Shown here in pieces: positions 1 to 7,997 of a DNA stretch of 64,000 nt. The translations under genes were made by a program, and so were the position numbers. The notes below the pieces were generated by a model. The model did no database searches. It had not been told where the DNA came from and was given only the letters and a program-made list of their open reading frames with translations. Source of the DNA: Streptomyces sp. NRRL F-2664 (GTDB taxonomy: Bacteria; Actinomycetota; Actinomycetes; Streptomycetales; Streptomycetaceae); contig NZ_JOFX01000025.1 in assembly GCF_000719345.1 (NCBI RefSeq), forward strand, positions 1 to 64,000, in the 5' to 3' direction. Position 1 is the stretch's first letter, and every line of letters starts with the position of its first letter.

Positions 1-18
1 CCCCCCGCCCCCACCCCC

Positions 19-597
19 CTACCGGGTCGGGGTCGTGATGCGGTGCACGGACTCGACCACCGCTGCGCGGTGCGCGGCGAGGCGGGGTGCGGGCCAGGCG
101 GGGCCGGCTGCGCCGGCCGCCGGGCCGCCCACTGCGGCGAACCAAGCCTGCGACAGTGCGATGACCAGCGTCAGGACGTCCTCGGGGGTGAAGTCCGCGG
201 CGATGCGGCCGGCCTCCTGCGCCCGCCGCACCGACGCGATCTTGCTCTCGTAGGACTCGGCCTCCGTGCTCGTGGACCCGGGGCGCTCCAACTGCTTCCA
301 GAGCACCAGCCGCATCAGCTCGGGCCGCTCCACGAGGTGGTCGAAGACGGCGCCGGCGTAGCCGGGCAGGTCGTCGGCGTCGAAGGGGACGGATTCCGAG
401 CCGGTCTCCAGGGCCCGCTGGAGGACGGCGTCGAAGAGCTGCTCCTTGTTGCCGTAGTAGACGTAGATCAGCCGCTTGTTCGCCTGGGCGGCCTCCGCGA
501 TGCGGTCGACGCGCGCGCCGGCGATGCCGTACGTCGCGAACTCGGAGAAGGCCGCGTCGAGCAGGCGGGCCTTGGTCGCGTGGGAATCCCGTGCCAT
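19..597 (-). CDS. TetR/AcrR family repressor
   Basis: A 192-residue one-component DNA-binding regulator. Residues about 8-55 form the TetR helix-turn-helix (ARLLDAAFSEFATYGIAG, then the recognition helix region ending YVYYGNKEQLF, where most relatives have Y-x-H-F-x-x-K). The C-terminal two thirds is the variable helical ligand-binding and dimer part. It is divergent from an aldo-keto reductase across a 99-bp gap that contains an inverted repeat, so it probably represses both itself and that reductase until a small molecule binds. The ligand cannot be read from the sequence. The fold call is secure and the target is inferred from position. Confidence 0.93.
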   Translation of the reverse strand: MARDSHATKARLLDAAFSEFATYGIAGARVDRIAEAAQANKRLIYVYYGNKEQLFDAVLQRALETGSESVPFDADDLPGYAGAVFDHLVERPELMRLVLWKQLERPGSTSTEAESYESKIASVRRAQEAGRIAADFTPEDVLTLVIALSQAWFAAVGGPAAGAAGPAWPAPRLAAHRAAVVESVHRITTPTR

Positions 598-612
598 GAC
601 CGGCAGCCTAGC

Positions 613-681
613 AAGTAACTATCCAGTTATTGACAAACTGCCCGGACGCGCCGCAAGCTCTATCTATCCGGTTAGTTACTT
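613..681. promoter_or_regulatory. Inverted repeat operator between TetR and aldo-keto reductase
   Basis: AAGTAACTATCC at 613-624 is mirrored by GGTTAGTTACTT at 670-681, whose reverse complement is AAGTAACTAACC (one mismatch). The stretch is AT-rich compared with its surroundings and fills the divergent gap. It may be two half sites for the TetR protein or two separate operators overlapping the two promoters. Both arms carry TTGAC- or TTACTTGAC-like sequence that could serve as -35 elements. Confidence 0.6.
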
Positions 682-696
682 GACGAGGAGCACACC

Positions 697-1680
697 ATGG
701 AGAAGCGCGCACTGGGCCGCCAGGGGCTGGAGGTCGGGGTCGAGGGCCTCGGGCTGATGGGCATGAGCGCCCACTACGGCGCCACCGACGACACCGAATC
801 CCTCGCCACGATCGACCGCGCCCTGGAGCTCGGCGTCACGCTGCTCGACACCGCCGAGGGTTACGGGCCGTTCCGCAACGAGCAGCTGCTCGGCAGGGCC
901 CTGGCCGGCCGCCGCGAGGCGGCCGTGGTGGCCACGAAGACCGGGATCGAGTTCACCGACGAGGGAGCCTTGCTGGGGCACAACGGATCCCCGGAGTACA
1001 TCCGCCGGTCCGCCGACCGCTCCCTGCGCCACCTGGGCACCGACCACATCGACCTCTACTACCTGCACCGGGTCGACCCGGCCGTGCCGATCGAGGAGAG
1101 TGTGGGCGCGCTGGCCGAGCTGGTCGAGGCCGGCAAGGTCCGCCACATCGGCCTGTGCGAGGTCTCCCCCGCCACGATTGCGCGCGCCCACGCGGTGCAC
1201 CCGCTGGCCGCCGTACAGACCGAGTACAGCCTGTTCGAGCGCGGCATCGAGCACGACGGCGTGCTGGACACGCTCCGCGAGCTGGGGATCGGGCTGGTCG
1301 CCTACTCCCCGCTCGGCCGCGGCTTCCTCTCCGGCGCCATCACCAGCCCCGACGACTTCGCCGCGGACGACTTCCGCCGCACCGACCCCCGGTTCCAGGG
1401 CGAGAACTTCCGCCGGAATCTGGCCGTGGTGGACCAGGTGCGCCGGCTGGCCGCCGAGAAGGGCGTGACCCCCTCGCAGCTCGCCCTGGCATGGACCCTG
1501 CAGCAGGGTGCGGTGCCCATCCCCGGCACCAAGCGCCGCCGCTACCTGGAGGAGAACGTGGCCGCCACCTCCGTGGCGATCACTCCTGCCGAACTGGCGG
1601 CGATCGACGCAGTGGCCCCGCACGGCGTGGCCTCGGGCGACCGCTACGCACCGGAGCTGATGGCCTCCCTGAACGGCTGA
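697..1680 (+). CDS. Aldo/keto reductase
   Basis: A 327-residue NADPH-dependent oxidoreductase with a TIM-barrel fold, cytosolic. The catalytic tetrad is visible: Asp51, Tyr56 (DTAEGYG), Lys81 (ATKTGI) and His124 (YYLHRVD). The C-terminal part has the cofactor-binding [12 protein letters not shown] segment typical of the YajO/AKR11-13 type, which reduces aldehydes or ketones. The start is fixed by GAGGAG six bases upstream of ATG. It is divergent from a TetR gene and shares its operator region, so induction by a carbonyl compound or xenobiotic is likely. The physiological substrate is unknown. Confidence 0.92.
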   Translation: MEKRALGRQGLEVGVEGLGLMGMSAHYGATDDTESLATIDRALELGVTLLDTAEGYGPFRNEQLLGRALAGRREAAVVATKTGIEFTDEGALLGHNGSPEYIRRSADRSLRHLGTDHIDLYYLHRVDPAVPIEESVGALAELVEAGKVRHIGLCEVSPATIARAHAVHPLAAVQTEYSLFERGIEHDGVLDTLRELGIGLVAYSPLGRGFLSGAITSPDDFAADDFRRTDPRFQGENFRRNLAVVDQVRRLAAEKGVTPSQLALAWTLQQGAVPIPGTKRRRYLEENVAATSVAITPAELAAIDAVAPHGVASGDRYAPELMASLNG

Positions 1681-1689
1681 CGGCGGGGC

Positions 1690-1842
1690 TCACAGCGTGA
1701 CGTGTTCGACCCGGGTTCGGTCGAGGAGTCCGGCCAGGGACAGGTCGCTGCCGTAGCGGGAGTGCTCGGCCCGCCGTGGGGCGTCTCGGAGACGGTGGTG
1801 CCGTGCGTGTGCACCCGGAGGATGCCGGTGTGCCTGCGACAT
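1690..1842 (-). pseudogene. Possible C-terminal gene remnant
   Basis: The 342-bp gap between the reductase and the next gene has no convincing complete gene. On the minus strand one frame ends in a protein-like tail (SRYGSDLSLAGLLDRTRVEH, then VTL and stop) with strongly GC-biased third positions. Upstream the same frame becomes low-complexity, with no start or ribosome-binding site that fits a full protein. It may be the end of a decayed gene. The family was not recognised and the call is tentative. Confidence 0.25.
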
Positions 1843-2022
1843 CAGGCGCTGAGCACCCTCGTGCCGGCCCTGTGCAAGGGTCTGGGCATCCGGAGGATGT
1901 TGGACGATCCCCGCGTGGACCTTTGCGGCGGCCCGCTCTCCTTCTGGCGGACCGTCGCCCCCACCCCGGGTGTCGAGCCGGCGTTCCCGGACGTGTGACC
2001 GGCCGCGCCGCCGCGCGGAGAG

Positions 2023-2679
2023 TCACCGGTGTCGGGGGAGCGGTGCGGCGGGGTCGGCGGGGTCGGGGGTGAGGGCCGCGGCGGCCGCGAACAGGCGGGC
2101 GCAGCGCTGCGTCATGGCCTCCGGGGACTGTTCGGGGTGCTTGACCCACCAGCGGACGAGCGTCGCGACCAGGTCACGCCAGACGTACTTGAGCGCGTCG
2201 GCGTCGAGCGGGTCGGCGGATCCGGTCGCGCGCAGCAGTTCGGCAGTGCCGTCGGCGGCGAGGGCGTCGATGGCGGACCAGTACTCCGCCGCCCGGCGGG
2301 CGGCCGCGCCGTCGGCGGGCAGGGAGCTGTCGTACAGCACGAACCACGTCTCCCGCCGGCCCTCCAGCGCGGCGAAGATGCTCCCGAGCACCCGCAGGGG
2401 GGTGCGGGCGGTGGTGCCGTCCTCGCCGATCGCCGTGCGGACGGTGTCCAGCAGGCGGTCCCCGACGGGGATCAGGCAGGCGAGGTACAGGTCCTCCTTG
2501 GTACCGAAGTACTGGTGGAGCAGGGTCTTCGTGACGCCGACGCGTTCGGCGATGGCGGGGAGGGAGGCCGCCGCGTAGCCGCGGGTGCCGAACTCCTCCG
2601 TGGCGGCGGCCAGGATCTGCTGCCGGCGGTGGTGCCGCGGGACGCCCTTGGTGCCGGCTTTCGAGCGGGGGGTTGCCAT
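2023..2679 (-). CDS. TetR/AcrR family regulator
   Basis: A 218-residue regulator. The N-terminal helix-turn-helix spans residues about 15-65 (RRQQILAAATEEFGTRGY, VGVTKTLLHQYFGTKEDLY), followed by a helical ligand-binding domain with the WFVLYD segment common in the subgroup. The C terminus is Ala/Pro-rich. It is divergent from a FAD-linked oxidase, with a short palindrome in the 69-bp gap, so local repression of that oxidase is the simplest reading. The inducer cannot be deduced. Confidence 0.92.
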   Translation of the reverse strand: MATPRSKAGTKGVPRHHRRQQILAAATEEFGTRGYAAASLPAIAERVGVTKTLLHQYFGTKEDLYLACLIPVGDRLLDTVRTAIGEDGTTARTPLRVLGSIFAALEGRRETWFVLYDSSLPADGAAARRAAEYWSAIDALAADGTAELLRATGSADPLDADALKYVWRDLVATLVRWWVKHPEQSPEAMTQRCARLFAAAAALTPDPADPAAPLPRHR

Positions 2680-2703
2680 GGCCGGATATTATCAGTAAGT
2701 AAT

Positions 2704-2717
2704 TTACCGCAAGGTAA
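2704..2717. promoter_or_regulatory. Palindromic operator, TetR/FAD-oxidase gap
   Basis: TTACC-GCAA-GGTAA is a perfect 5-bp inverted repeat with a 4-base spacer inside an AT-rich stretch. The neighbouring sequence CAGTAAGTAA adds further TTAC-type half sites. The location between divergent starts suggests a TetR operator covering the promoter of the oxidase. Confidence 0.5.
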
Positions 2718-2748
2718 GTTTGTGTTCCGCGATCTCTGGAGCGCCCCC

Positions 2749-4365
2749 ATGCCCAGCACGACGCCGCAGCCGTCCCCCGCCCCGCGCGCCCGTTCGTGGT
2801 GGGGGTGGGGGTGGGAGGACGCGCATCCCGACGACGCGGAGTGCGCCGCGATGGGCGCCCTGGTACCCGGTACCCTCGCCCACCCCCTCCCCGTGCCGCG
2901 CGTCCGCGACCTGGGCATCGGGCGGCCGGCGGTGGAGCCTCCGGCGAGCCTGGCGCACCTGGTCTGCGCCGGGCCGGAGGATCGCGCCGCCCACGCCATG
3001 GGCAAGGCGTACCGGGACGTCGTCCGCGCACTGCGGGGGCGACCGGGCCGCATCCCCGACCTGGTGGCCCGTCCGACCGGCGAGCGGGAGGTGGCCGATC
3101 TGCTGGACTGGGCCGGTGAGCGGCAGGTCGCCGTCGTCCCGTACGGCGGCGGTTCCTCGGTCACGGGCGGCGTGGAGTACCGGGGGGACGCGCATCGTGC
3201 CGTGCTGTCCCTGGACCTGACCTCCATGGGCCGGGTCCTGGAGGTCGACACCGTCGGCCGGGCGGCGCGCATCCAGGCCGGCGCCCTCGGCCCGGGCCTG
3301 GAGGACCAGCTGCGGCCGCACGGGCTGACCCTGCGGCACTTCCCGCAGAGCTTCGAGTTCTCCACGCTGGGCGGCTGGCTCGCCACCCGGGCCGGCGGCC
3401 ACTACGCCACCGGCCGCACGCACATCGACGACTTCGTCCAGTCCCTGCGCGTGGTCGCGCCGGTCGGGACCAGCGCTTCCTGGCGGCTGCCCGCGTCCGG
3501 CGCCGGACCCTCGCCCGACCGGCTGTTCCTCGGGTCCGAAGGGGCACTCGGGGTGATCACCGAGGCGTGGGTGCGGCTGCAGGAGCGTCCCCGCCACAAG
3601 GCGTCCGCCTCGCTCGCCTTCACCGGTTTCCACGACGCGCTGGAGGCAGTGCGTGCCCTCGCGCAGTCGGACCTCTTCCCCGCCAACTGCCGGCTTCTGG
3701 ACGCCGGTGAGGCCGCGCTGGCGGGCGCCTCGCACGACGGCTCCGCCGTGCTCGTCCTCGGATTCGAGTCCGCGGACGGGCCGGTCACCGGCCGGCTCGG
3801 CCGGGCCGTGGAGCTGGCCCGCTCCCACGGCGGCCGGTACGACGGCGTGGACGGCCGCGGCGGTGCGGACGGCGGGGGCGCCGACGCGGCCGTCGGCGCC
3901 TGGCGCTCGGCCTTCCTGCGGATGCCCTACCTGCGCGACGGCCTGGTCCGGATGGGAGCCGTCGCCGAGACCTTCGAGACGGCGGCCACGTGGGACCGGA
4001 TCCCCGGCCTGGTCGAAGCGGTCCGCGAGGAGGTCGGGGAGGCCGCCCGCAAGGGCTCCGGCCACCCGGCGACCGTCAACTGCCGCCTCACCCACGTCTA
4101 TCCGGACGGGGCGGCGCCCTACTTCACCGTCCTCGCCGCCGGCCGGCCCGGGGACGAGGTGGCCTTCTGGGACGACCTCAAGGCCGTGGCGGGCGATGTC
4201 CTCCACCGTTACGGGGCGACGATCACCCACCACCACGCCGTCGGCCGCGACCACCGACCGGGCTACGACCGCCAGCGCCCCGACCCCTTCGCCCTCGCGC
4301 TGCGTGCCGCGAAGGACGCGCTGGACCCGCACGGCATCCTCAACCCGGGCGTGCTCGTCGACTGA
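2749..4365 (+). CDS. FAD-linked oxidase, alkyl-DHAP synthase-like
   Basis: A 538-residue flavoprotein. The N terminus carries WWGWGWEDAHPDD, like the KWxGWG start of alkyldihydroxyacetonephosphate synthases. A PP-loop FAD-binding domain follows (VVPYGGGSSVTGG near residue 130), then a C-terminal oxidase domain with HHHAVGRDH and the closing DPHGILNPG typical of the FAD_binding_4/FAD-oxidase_C family. The frame is open much further upstream, but ATG at 2749 is chosen because CTGGAG lies about 9 bases before it and similarity begins there. In eukaryotes the family makes ether lipid precursors. In Streptomyces the substrate is uncertain and a general FAD-linked dehydrogenase is equally possible. 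Confidence 0.88.
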   Translation: MPSTTPQPSPAPRARSWWGWGWEDAHPDDAECAAMGALVPGTLAHPLPVPRVRDLGIGRPAVEPPASLAHLVCAGPEDRAAHAMGKAYRDVVRALRGRPGRIPDLVARPTGEREVADLLDWAGERQVAVVPYGGGSSVTGGVEYRGDAHRAVLSLDLTSMGRVLEVDTVGRAARIQAGALGPGLEDQLRPHGLTLRHFPQSFEFSTLGGWLATRAGGHYATGRTHIDDFVQSLRVVAPVGTSASWRLPASGAGPSPDRLFLGSEGALGVITEAWVRLQERPRHKASASLAFTGFHDALEAVRALAQSDLFPANCRLLDAGEAALAGASHDGSAVLVLGFESADGPVTGRLGRAVELARSHGGRYDGVDGRGGADGGGADAAVGAWRSAFLRMPYLRDGLVRMGAVAETFETAATWDRIPGLVEAVREEVGEAARKGSGHPATVNCRLTHVYPDGAAPYFTVLAAGRPGDEVAFWDDLKAVAGDVLHRYGATITHHHAVGRDHRPGYDRQRPDPFALALRAAKDALDPHGILNPGVLVD

Positions 4366-4429
4366 GCGGCGGCGGCCTGCGCGGGCCGGGAAGTGACCGG
4401 GGCGGGCGGCGTACGGTACGAAGGCTTCT

Positions 4430-5035
4430 GTGAAGGAACAGATCCAGCCCTCGACCGTGCGCGTGTTCATAGCGCTCGCCCCGCCCGACGAGGCCAAGGA
4501 GGAGCTTGCGCGGGCGCTGCGGCCGGCCTACGCGGCGTACCCGGGCCTGCGGTGGAACCGCATCGAGGACTGGCACATCACCCTGGCGTTCCTCGGCGAG
4601 CTTCCGGTCGGCACCGTCCCGCTCCTGCGGCCGCCGCTCGCGGACCTGGCCGCGACCCGCCGGCCTCTGGAACTCGCCCTGCGCGGCGGCGGACACTTCG
4701 ACGAGCGGGTGCTGTGGAGCGGCGTCGACGGCGATCTCGCAGGCCTGCACCTGCTGGCCTGCGAGGTGCGGGCCGTCGTCAAGGAGTGCGGTGTCCCCTT
4801 CGAGGACCGTCCGCTGCGCCCGCACCTCACGCTGGCCCGGACCCGCCGCAGCGACCCCGCATGTGTGGTGGAGGCGGCGGCCGGGCTCGCGGACTTCTCC
4901 GGCCGCCGCTGGTCGACCGCCCGCCTGCACCTGGTGGGCAGCAACATCGGCCGCGGCCCGGGCCCGATCCACTACCGCGACATCGAGGCCTGGAGCTTCC
5001 GCCCGGGGCCGTCCGCCGCTCACGATCGACCGTGA
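4430..5035 (+). CDS. thpR: RNA 2',3'-cyclic phosphodiesterase (2H family)
   Basis: A 201-residue member of the 2H phosphoesterase superfamily that opens 2',3'-cyclic phosphate ends of RNA (historically 2'-5' RNA ligase). Both signature H-x-T motifs are present: His49-Ile-Thr51 in WHITLAFLG and His132-Leu-Thr134 in RPHLTLAR, which make the catalytic pair in the two-lobed fold. GTG is the start, with GAAGG five bases upstream. It stands alone between an oxidase and a Nudix gene, so its RNA target is not indicated by context. Confidence 0.92.
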   Translation: MKEQIQPSTVRVFIALAPPDEAKEELARALRPAYAAYPGLRWNRIEDWHITLAFLGELPVGTVPLLRPPLADLAATRRPLELALRGGGHFDERVLWSGVDGDLAGLHLLACEVRAVVKECGVPFEDRPLRPHLTLARTRRSDPACVVEAAAGLADFSGRRWSTARLHLVGSNIGRGPGPIHYRDIEAWSFRPGPSAAHDRP

Positions 5036-5349
5036 CCTCCTTCTCGTCACCGAACCGGTCCCCGACTAGCCGTGGTCATGAGCCGCCGTTGCGGGGCCGG
5101 CGCCGCTGCTGCCGTACCGACCCGGGCCTTCGGCGCCGGCCCCCGTCGCACACCACCCGCGGCGGCACCATCCCCTGCGAGGGTGACCTGACCCTGTTCG
5201 GGCAGGTTTCGGCACCGTGGACCCCGTCCACGACGGCCGACCCCCGCGGTGCGCACATCCGTTCAGCGTCTGCCCCCGCACGGGCCGTGACGGGAACGGT
5301 CCGGAGCCGTTCTTGGAGCCGGCCCTCCCCGCCGAGTTGTGAGGTGTAC

Positions 5350-6804
5350 GTGCCACCCACCCGCTCCCCCGTCCGCGATGCCCTCGCCGCCTACCTCGAA
5401 CGCCACCCCGCCGAACGCGACGCGCTCGACGCCCTCCTGGCCGCCCTCGACACGGGCGCCGATCCCGCAGGCCCTGCACCCCTGCCCGGGCCTATCACGT
5501 GCAGCGCGGTCGTGGTGGACCGGCACCGCCGCGTCCTGCACGTCCGCCCGGAGGAGGGCGGCGGGGCCCGCGTCCCGGGCGCACGCGTCGCGGCGGCAGA
5601 CCCCACGCTCCTGGCCGCCGCACTGCGCGGGCTCCACCAGGAGACGGGGATCCCGCCTGCCGCGCTCTGCCACACCGCCGAGTACCTGGACGTCCCCGTC
5701 GACATCGGCGTCCACGCCGTCGGGGCGGACCCGGCCGCGGGCGAACCCGCCCTCCTGGGCTACGACTTCCGCATGGTCCTCCACCTGGCCGACGACGCCT
5801 CCGCAGCGGCCGCGCGCCCCGGCGACGTCCCCGGTACCGCCTGGCTCCCCTTCGAGGAGCTCGCCTCCCCAGCCCTCCGGGCCAAACTCACGGCGTCCGC
5901 CCTCGACGGCCGCGCCCGGCCGGTGAACGCCTCGGCGTTGATCCACGACGGGGACGGCCGCTACCTGCTCCACCTCAGGGACGATCTGCCGGACATCTGG
6001 GAACCGGGGGCCTGGGCGCTGCTCGGGGGCGGCCGTGAGCCGCAGGACGCCTCGCTGGAGGACACCGTCCGCCGGGAACTCCGGGAGGAGGCAGGGCTCG
6101 AACCGGTCGTCCTTGAACCGTATGCCGTGGAGCACGTCATCGGGACGGACGGCACCACCGTGCCGGTCCAGGTCTTCACCACCCGCTGGGAAGGCGATCC
6201 CGCCGCCCTCGTCCTGACGGAGGGAGTCATGGTGGCCTGGCACGCGCCCCGGACCGTCTCCCGCCTGCGCATGAGTCCGTCGCCCCGGGCACTGATCCTC
6301 AGGCATGCGAAGGAGTACGCGCCGGTGGCAGGGGGCCGGGGTGGCAGGGGGGCCGTGCCGCATGTGGTCGGCGTGCACCTGTACCTGGAGCGCGGGGGGA
6401 GGGTTCTGCTCGGGCTGCGCCATCCGGACTGCGCCTACGCCGGAGCCGCCCACCACTTCCTCGCCGGGCACTGCGAGCAGGAGTCCGCCGTGGACTGCCT
6501 GGTCAGGGAGGCGCGGGAGGAGGCCGGGCTCGTCATCGAGCCTGCCGACGTCGAGCTCGTCCACCTCGTGCACGTCGTGGACCGGCCCGGCGGGCAGCCG
6601 CGCATGCAGCTGGTCTTCCGGGCCCGGAGATGGGTCGGCGAACCGCGGCTGCTGGAGCCCGACCGCTGTGTGGCGTGGGACTGGTGGCCGCTCGACGCCC
6701 TGCCGGAGCCGATCGTCCCCTACACCCGTGCCGCCATCGAGGGCATCGGTGCCGGACGCCTCTACACCGAACTGGGCTGGAGCCGGCCCGGGAGCGCCGG
6801 GTGA
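5350..6804 (+). CDS. Protein with three tandem Nudix domains
   Basis: A 484-residue protein built from three Nudix hydrolase modules. Module 2 has an intact Nudix box at residues about 227-250 (GGGREPQDASLEDT, then RRELREEAGL). Module 3 has one at about 373-394 (GHCEQESAVDC, then VREAREEAGL). Module 1 (about 50-170) keeps the fold pattern but its box is degenerate, with RGLHQETGI in place of REhxEExGh, so it is probably non-catalytic. GTG at 5350 is chosen because GAGG lies five bases before it; GTG at 5344 is also in frame. The gene overlaps the next Nudix gene by four bases. Substrates are probably nucleoside diphosphate derivatives but cannot be named. Confidence 0.85.
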   Translation: MPPTRSPVRDALAAYLERHPAERDALDALLAALDTGADPAGPAPLPGPITCSAVVVDRHRRVLHVRPEEGGGARVPGARVAAADPTLLAAALRGLHQETGIPPAALCHTAEYLDVPVDIGVHAVGADPAAGEPALLGYDFRMVLHLADDASAAAARPGDVPGTAWLPFEELASPALRAKLTASALDGRARPVNASALIHDGDGRYLLHLRDDLPDIWEPGAWALLGGGREPQDASLEDTVRRELREEAGLEPVVLEPYAVEHVIGTDGTTVPVQVFTTRWEGDPAALVLTEGVMVAWHAPRTVSRLRMSPSPRALILRHAKEYAPVAGGRGGRGAVPHVVGVHLYLERGGRVLLGLRHPDCAYAGAAHHFLAGHCEQESAVDCLVREAREEAGLVIEPADVELVHLVHVVDRPGGQPRMQLVFRARRWVGEPRLLEPDRCVAWDWWPLDALPEPIVPYTRAAIEGIGAGRLYTELGWSRPGSAG

Positions 6805-7229
6805 GCGCCCAGCGGCGGCACACGGTGCCGGTCGACGTCCACCTCCTGCTGCGCCGTGACGGCGCCCGCGGCCCCGAGGTACTGCTGTCGCGGCGGGCCG
6901 GCCCGGTGTACGCGAGCGGCATGTGGCACCTGCCGTCCGGTCACCCGGAGGCGGACGAGGACTTCGTCCGGGCCGTGATCCGGGAGGCCCGCGAGGAGAC
7001 CGGGATCATCATCGATGCCGCGGACGTCCGGGCGGTGGTCACCGTGCACCACCGCCCCCCGACGGGCTCGTCTTCGCGGCTGGGCGTCTTCTTCGAGGTG
7101 CGCGGGTGGTCCGGCCGGCCGGGCGGCCAGGACAACCTGAGGCGGACGGTGCGGCGGTTGGACGCCGGCTACCACGTGGTGGTCGAGGACATCCTGAAAC
7201 TGTCCGGAACGAACAGCCAATATCTGTGA
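6801..7229 (+). CDS. Nudix hydrolase with unusual C-terminal tail
   Basis: A 142-residue Nudix protein starting at a GTG that overlaps the TGA of the triple-Nudix gene (GTGA), so the two are translationally coupled. The Nudix box spans residues 47-69 and is complete (Gly47, Glu53, REAREETGI). The first 105 residues align with the usual architecture, but the expected final strand and helix are missing. They are replaced by a tail, RRTVRRLDAGYHVVVEDIL followed by KLSGTNSQYL, that does not look like a Nudix end. This may be a recombination or frameshift scar. Activity is likely but not certain. Confidence 0.82.
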   Translation: MSAQRRHTVPVDVHLLLRRDGARGPEVLLSRRAGPVYASGMWHLPSGHPEADEDFVRAVIREAREETGIIIDAADVRAVVTVHHRPPTGSSSRLGVFFEVRGWSGRPGGQDNLRRTVRRLDAGYHVVVEDILKLSGTNSQYL

Positions 7230-7302
7230 GGAAACAGGCATAAGGCCGCCGAACCGTGGTAGACGCTGCTACAGACCGGTTCGCCCGAACCAGGAGGTAG
7301 TC

Positions 7303-7458
7303 ATGATCGTTCTGGGCGTCATCCTGCTGATCATCGGCTTTGTCACAGGGATCTCGATCCTGTGGACCATAGGCGTGATCCTCGTCGTCATCGGCCTGGT
7401 GCTGTGGCTGCTGGGAGCGGTCGGGCACGCCGTGGGCGGCCGCAAGCACTACTACTGA
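7303..7458 (+). CDS. DUF6131 family small membrane protein
   Basis: A 51-residue peptide consisting of two closely spaced hydrophobic segments (residues about 2-17 and 20-39) joined by a short turn, with a polar end GGRKHYY. This length and the GISILWTIG turn match the DUF6131 family found across Streptomyces. AGGAGG lies five bases before the ATG. Function is unknown; it should sit in the cytoplasmic membrane. It is monocistronic, preceded by a 73-bp gap. Confidence 0.8.
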   Translation: MIVLGVILLIIGFVTGISILWTIGVILVVIGLVLWLLGAVGHAVGGRKHYY

Positions 7459-7509
7459 CGCCGGACCTTCTGGCGCCCCCGGCGGCCCCCGGTCGCGCGT
7501 CCCTCCTGA

Positions 7510-7896
7510 TCAGGGGCGGAAGCGCAGCGGATGGTCCGCCGGGACCTCCACGACGGCGATCCGTACGCCGTCCGGGTCCGCGACCCACATCTCGATCAGC
7601 CCCCACGGTTCGCGCTCCGGAGGCCGCAGTACCTCGGCGCCGCGGCTGTGCAGCTCCTCGTACGCCGCGTGCACGTCGGCGACTTGGAGCCACAGCCGCA
7701 TACCCGGCGCGGGCGGTGCGTCGGCCCGTCCCGACACCTCCAGGAAGCCGCCGCCCAGGAAGTACACCGTGCCGCGCTCGGGGCCCGTTCCGAACTCGCG
7801 GTACACCGCGAGGCCGAGGATCCCGCCGTAGAAGGCGCGTGAGCGCTCGGGGTCCGTGGGTCGCAGCAGGATCCTGCTGCCCAGTACGTGCACCAT
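7510..7896 (-). CDS. VOC (glyoxalase/bleomycin resistance fold) protein
   Basis: A 128-residue vicinal-oxygen-chelate fold protein with two beta-alpha-beta-beta-beta modules: SRILLRPTDPERSRAFYGGI at the N terminus and VADVHAAYEELHSRGAEVL, then WVADPDGVRIAVVEVP, at the C terminus. The longer open frame upstream is low-complexity, so the ATG at 7896 preceded by a GAGAGGGTGGGG stretch is preferred. Metal ligands are not clear (few His/Glu at the standard places), so it may bind a ligand rather than catalyse. It is a single gene and no substrate can be proposed. Confidence 0.82.
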   Translation of the reverse strand: MVHVLGSRILLRPTDPERSRAFYGGILGLAVYREFGTGPERGTVYFLGGGFLEVSGRADAPPAPGMRLWLQVADVHAAYEELHSRGAEVLRPPEREPWGLIEMWVADPDGVRIAVVEVPADHPLRFRP

Positions 7897-7997
7897 GCCC
7901 CCACCCTCTCGCACGGGGCGCCACCGTGCACGCACATGCTTGCCACTGCGCGCCTCCGGTCCTTGCCGGGCCCGACGCCGTGCGCCCGGCGCCGGCC

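Noticed and set aside
1702..1998. Plus-strand 98-codon frame after the aldo-keto reductase
   Set aside because: Cys-rich composition without family likeness, no ribosome-binding site; the opposite strand has the more protein-like tail.
4393..5349. N-terminal extension of the triple-Nudix protein over the ThpR gene
   Set aside because: The frame overlaps thpR completely and is Arg/Pro-rich noise; a good ribosome-binding site and domain start support GTG 5350.
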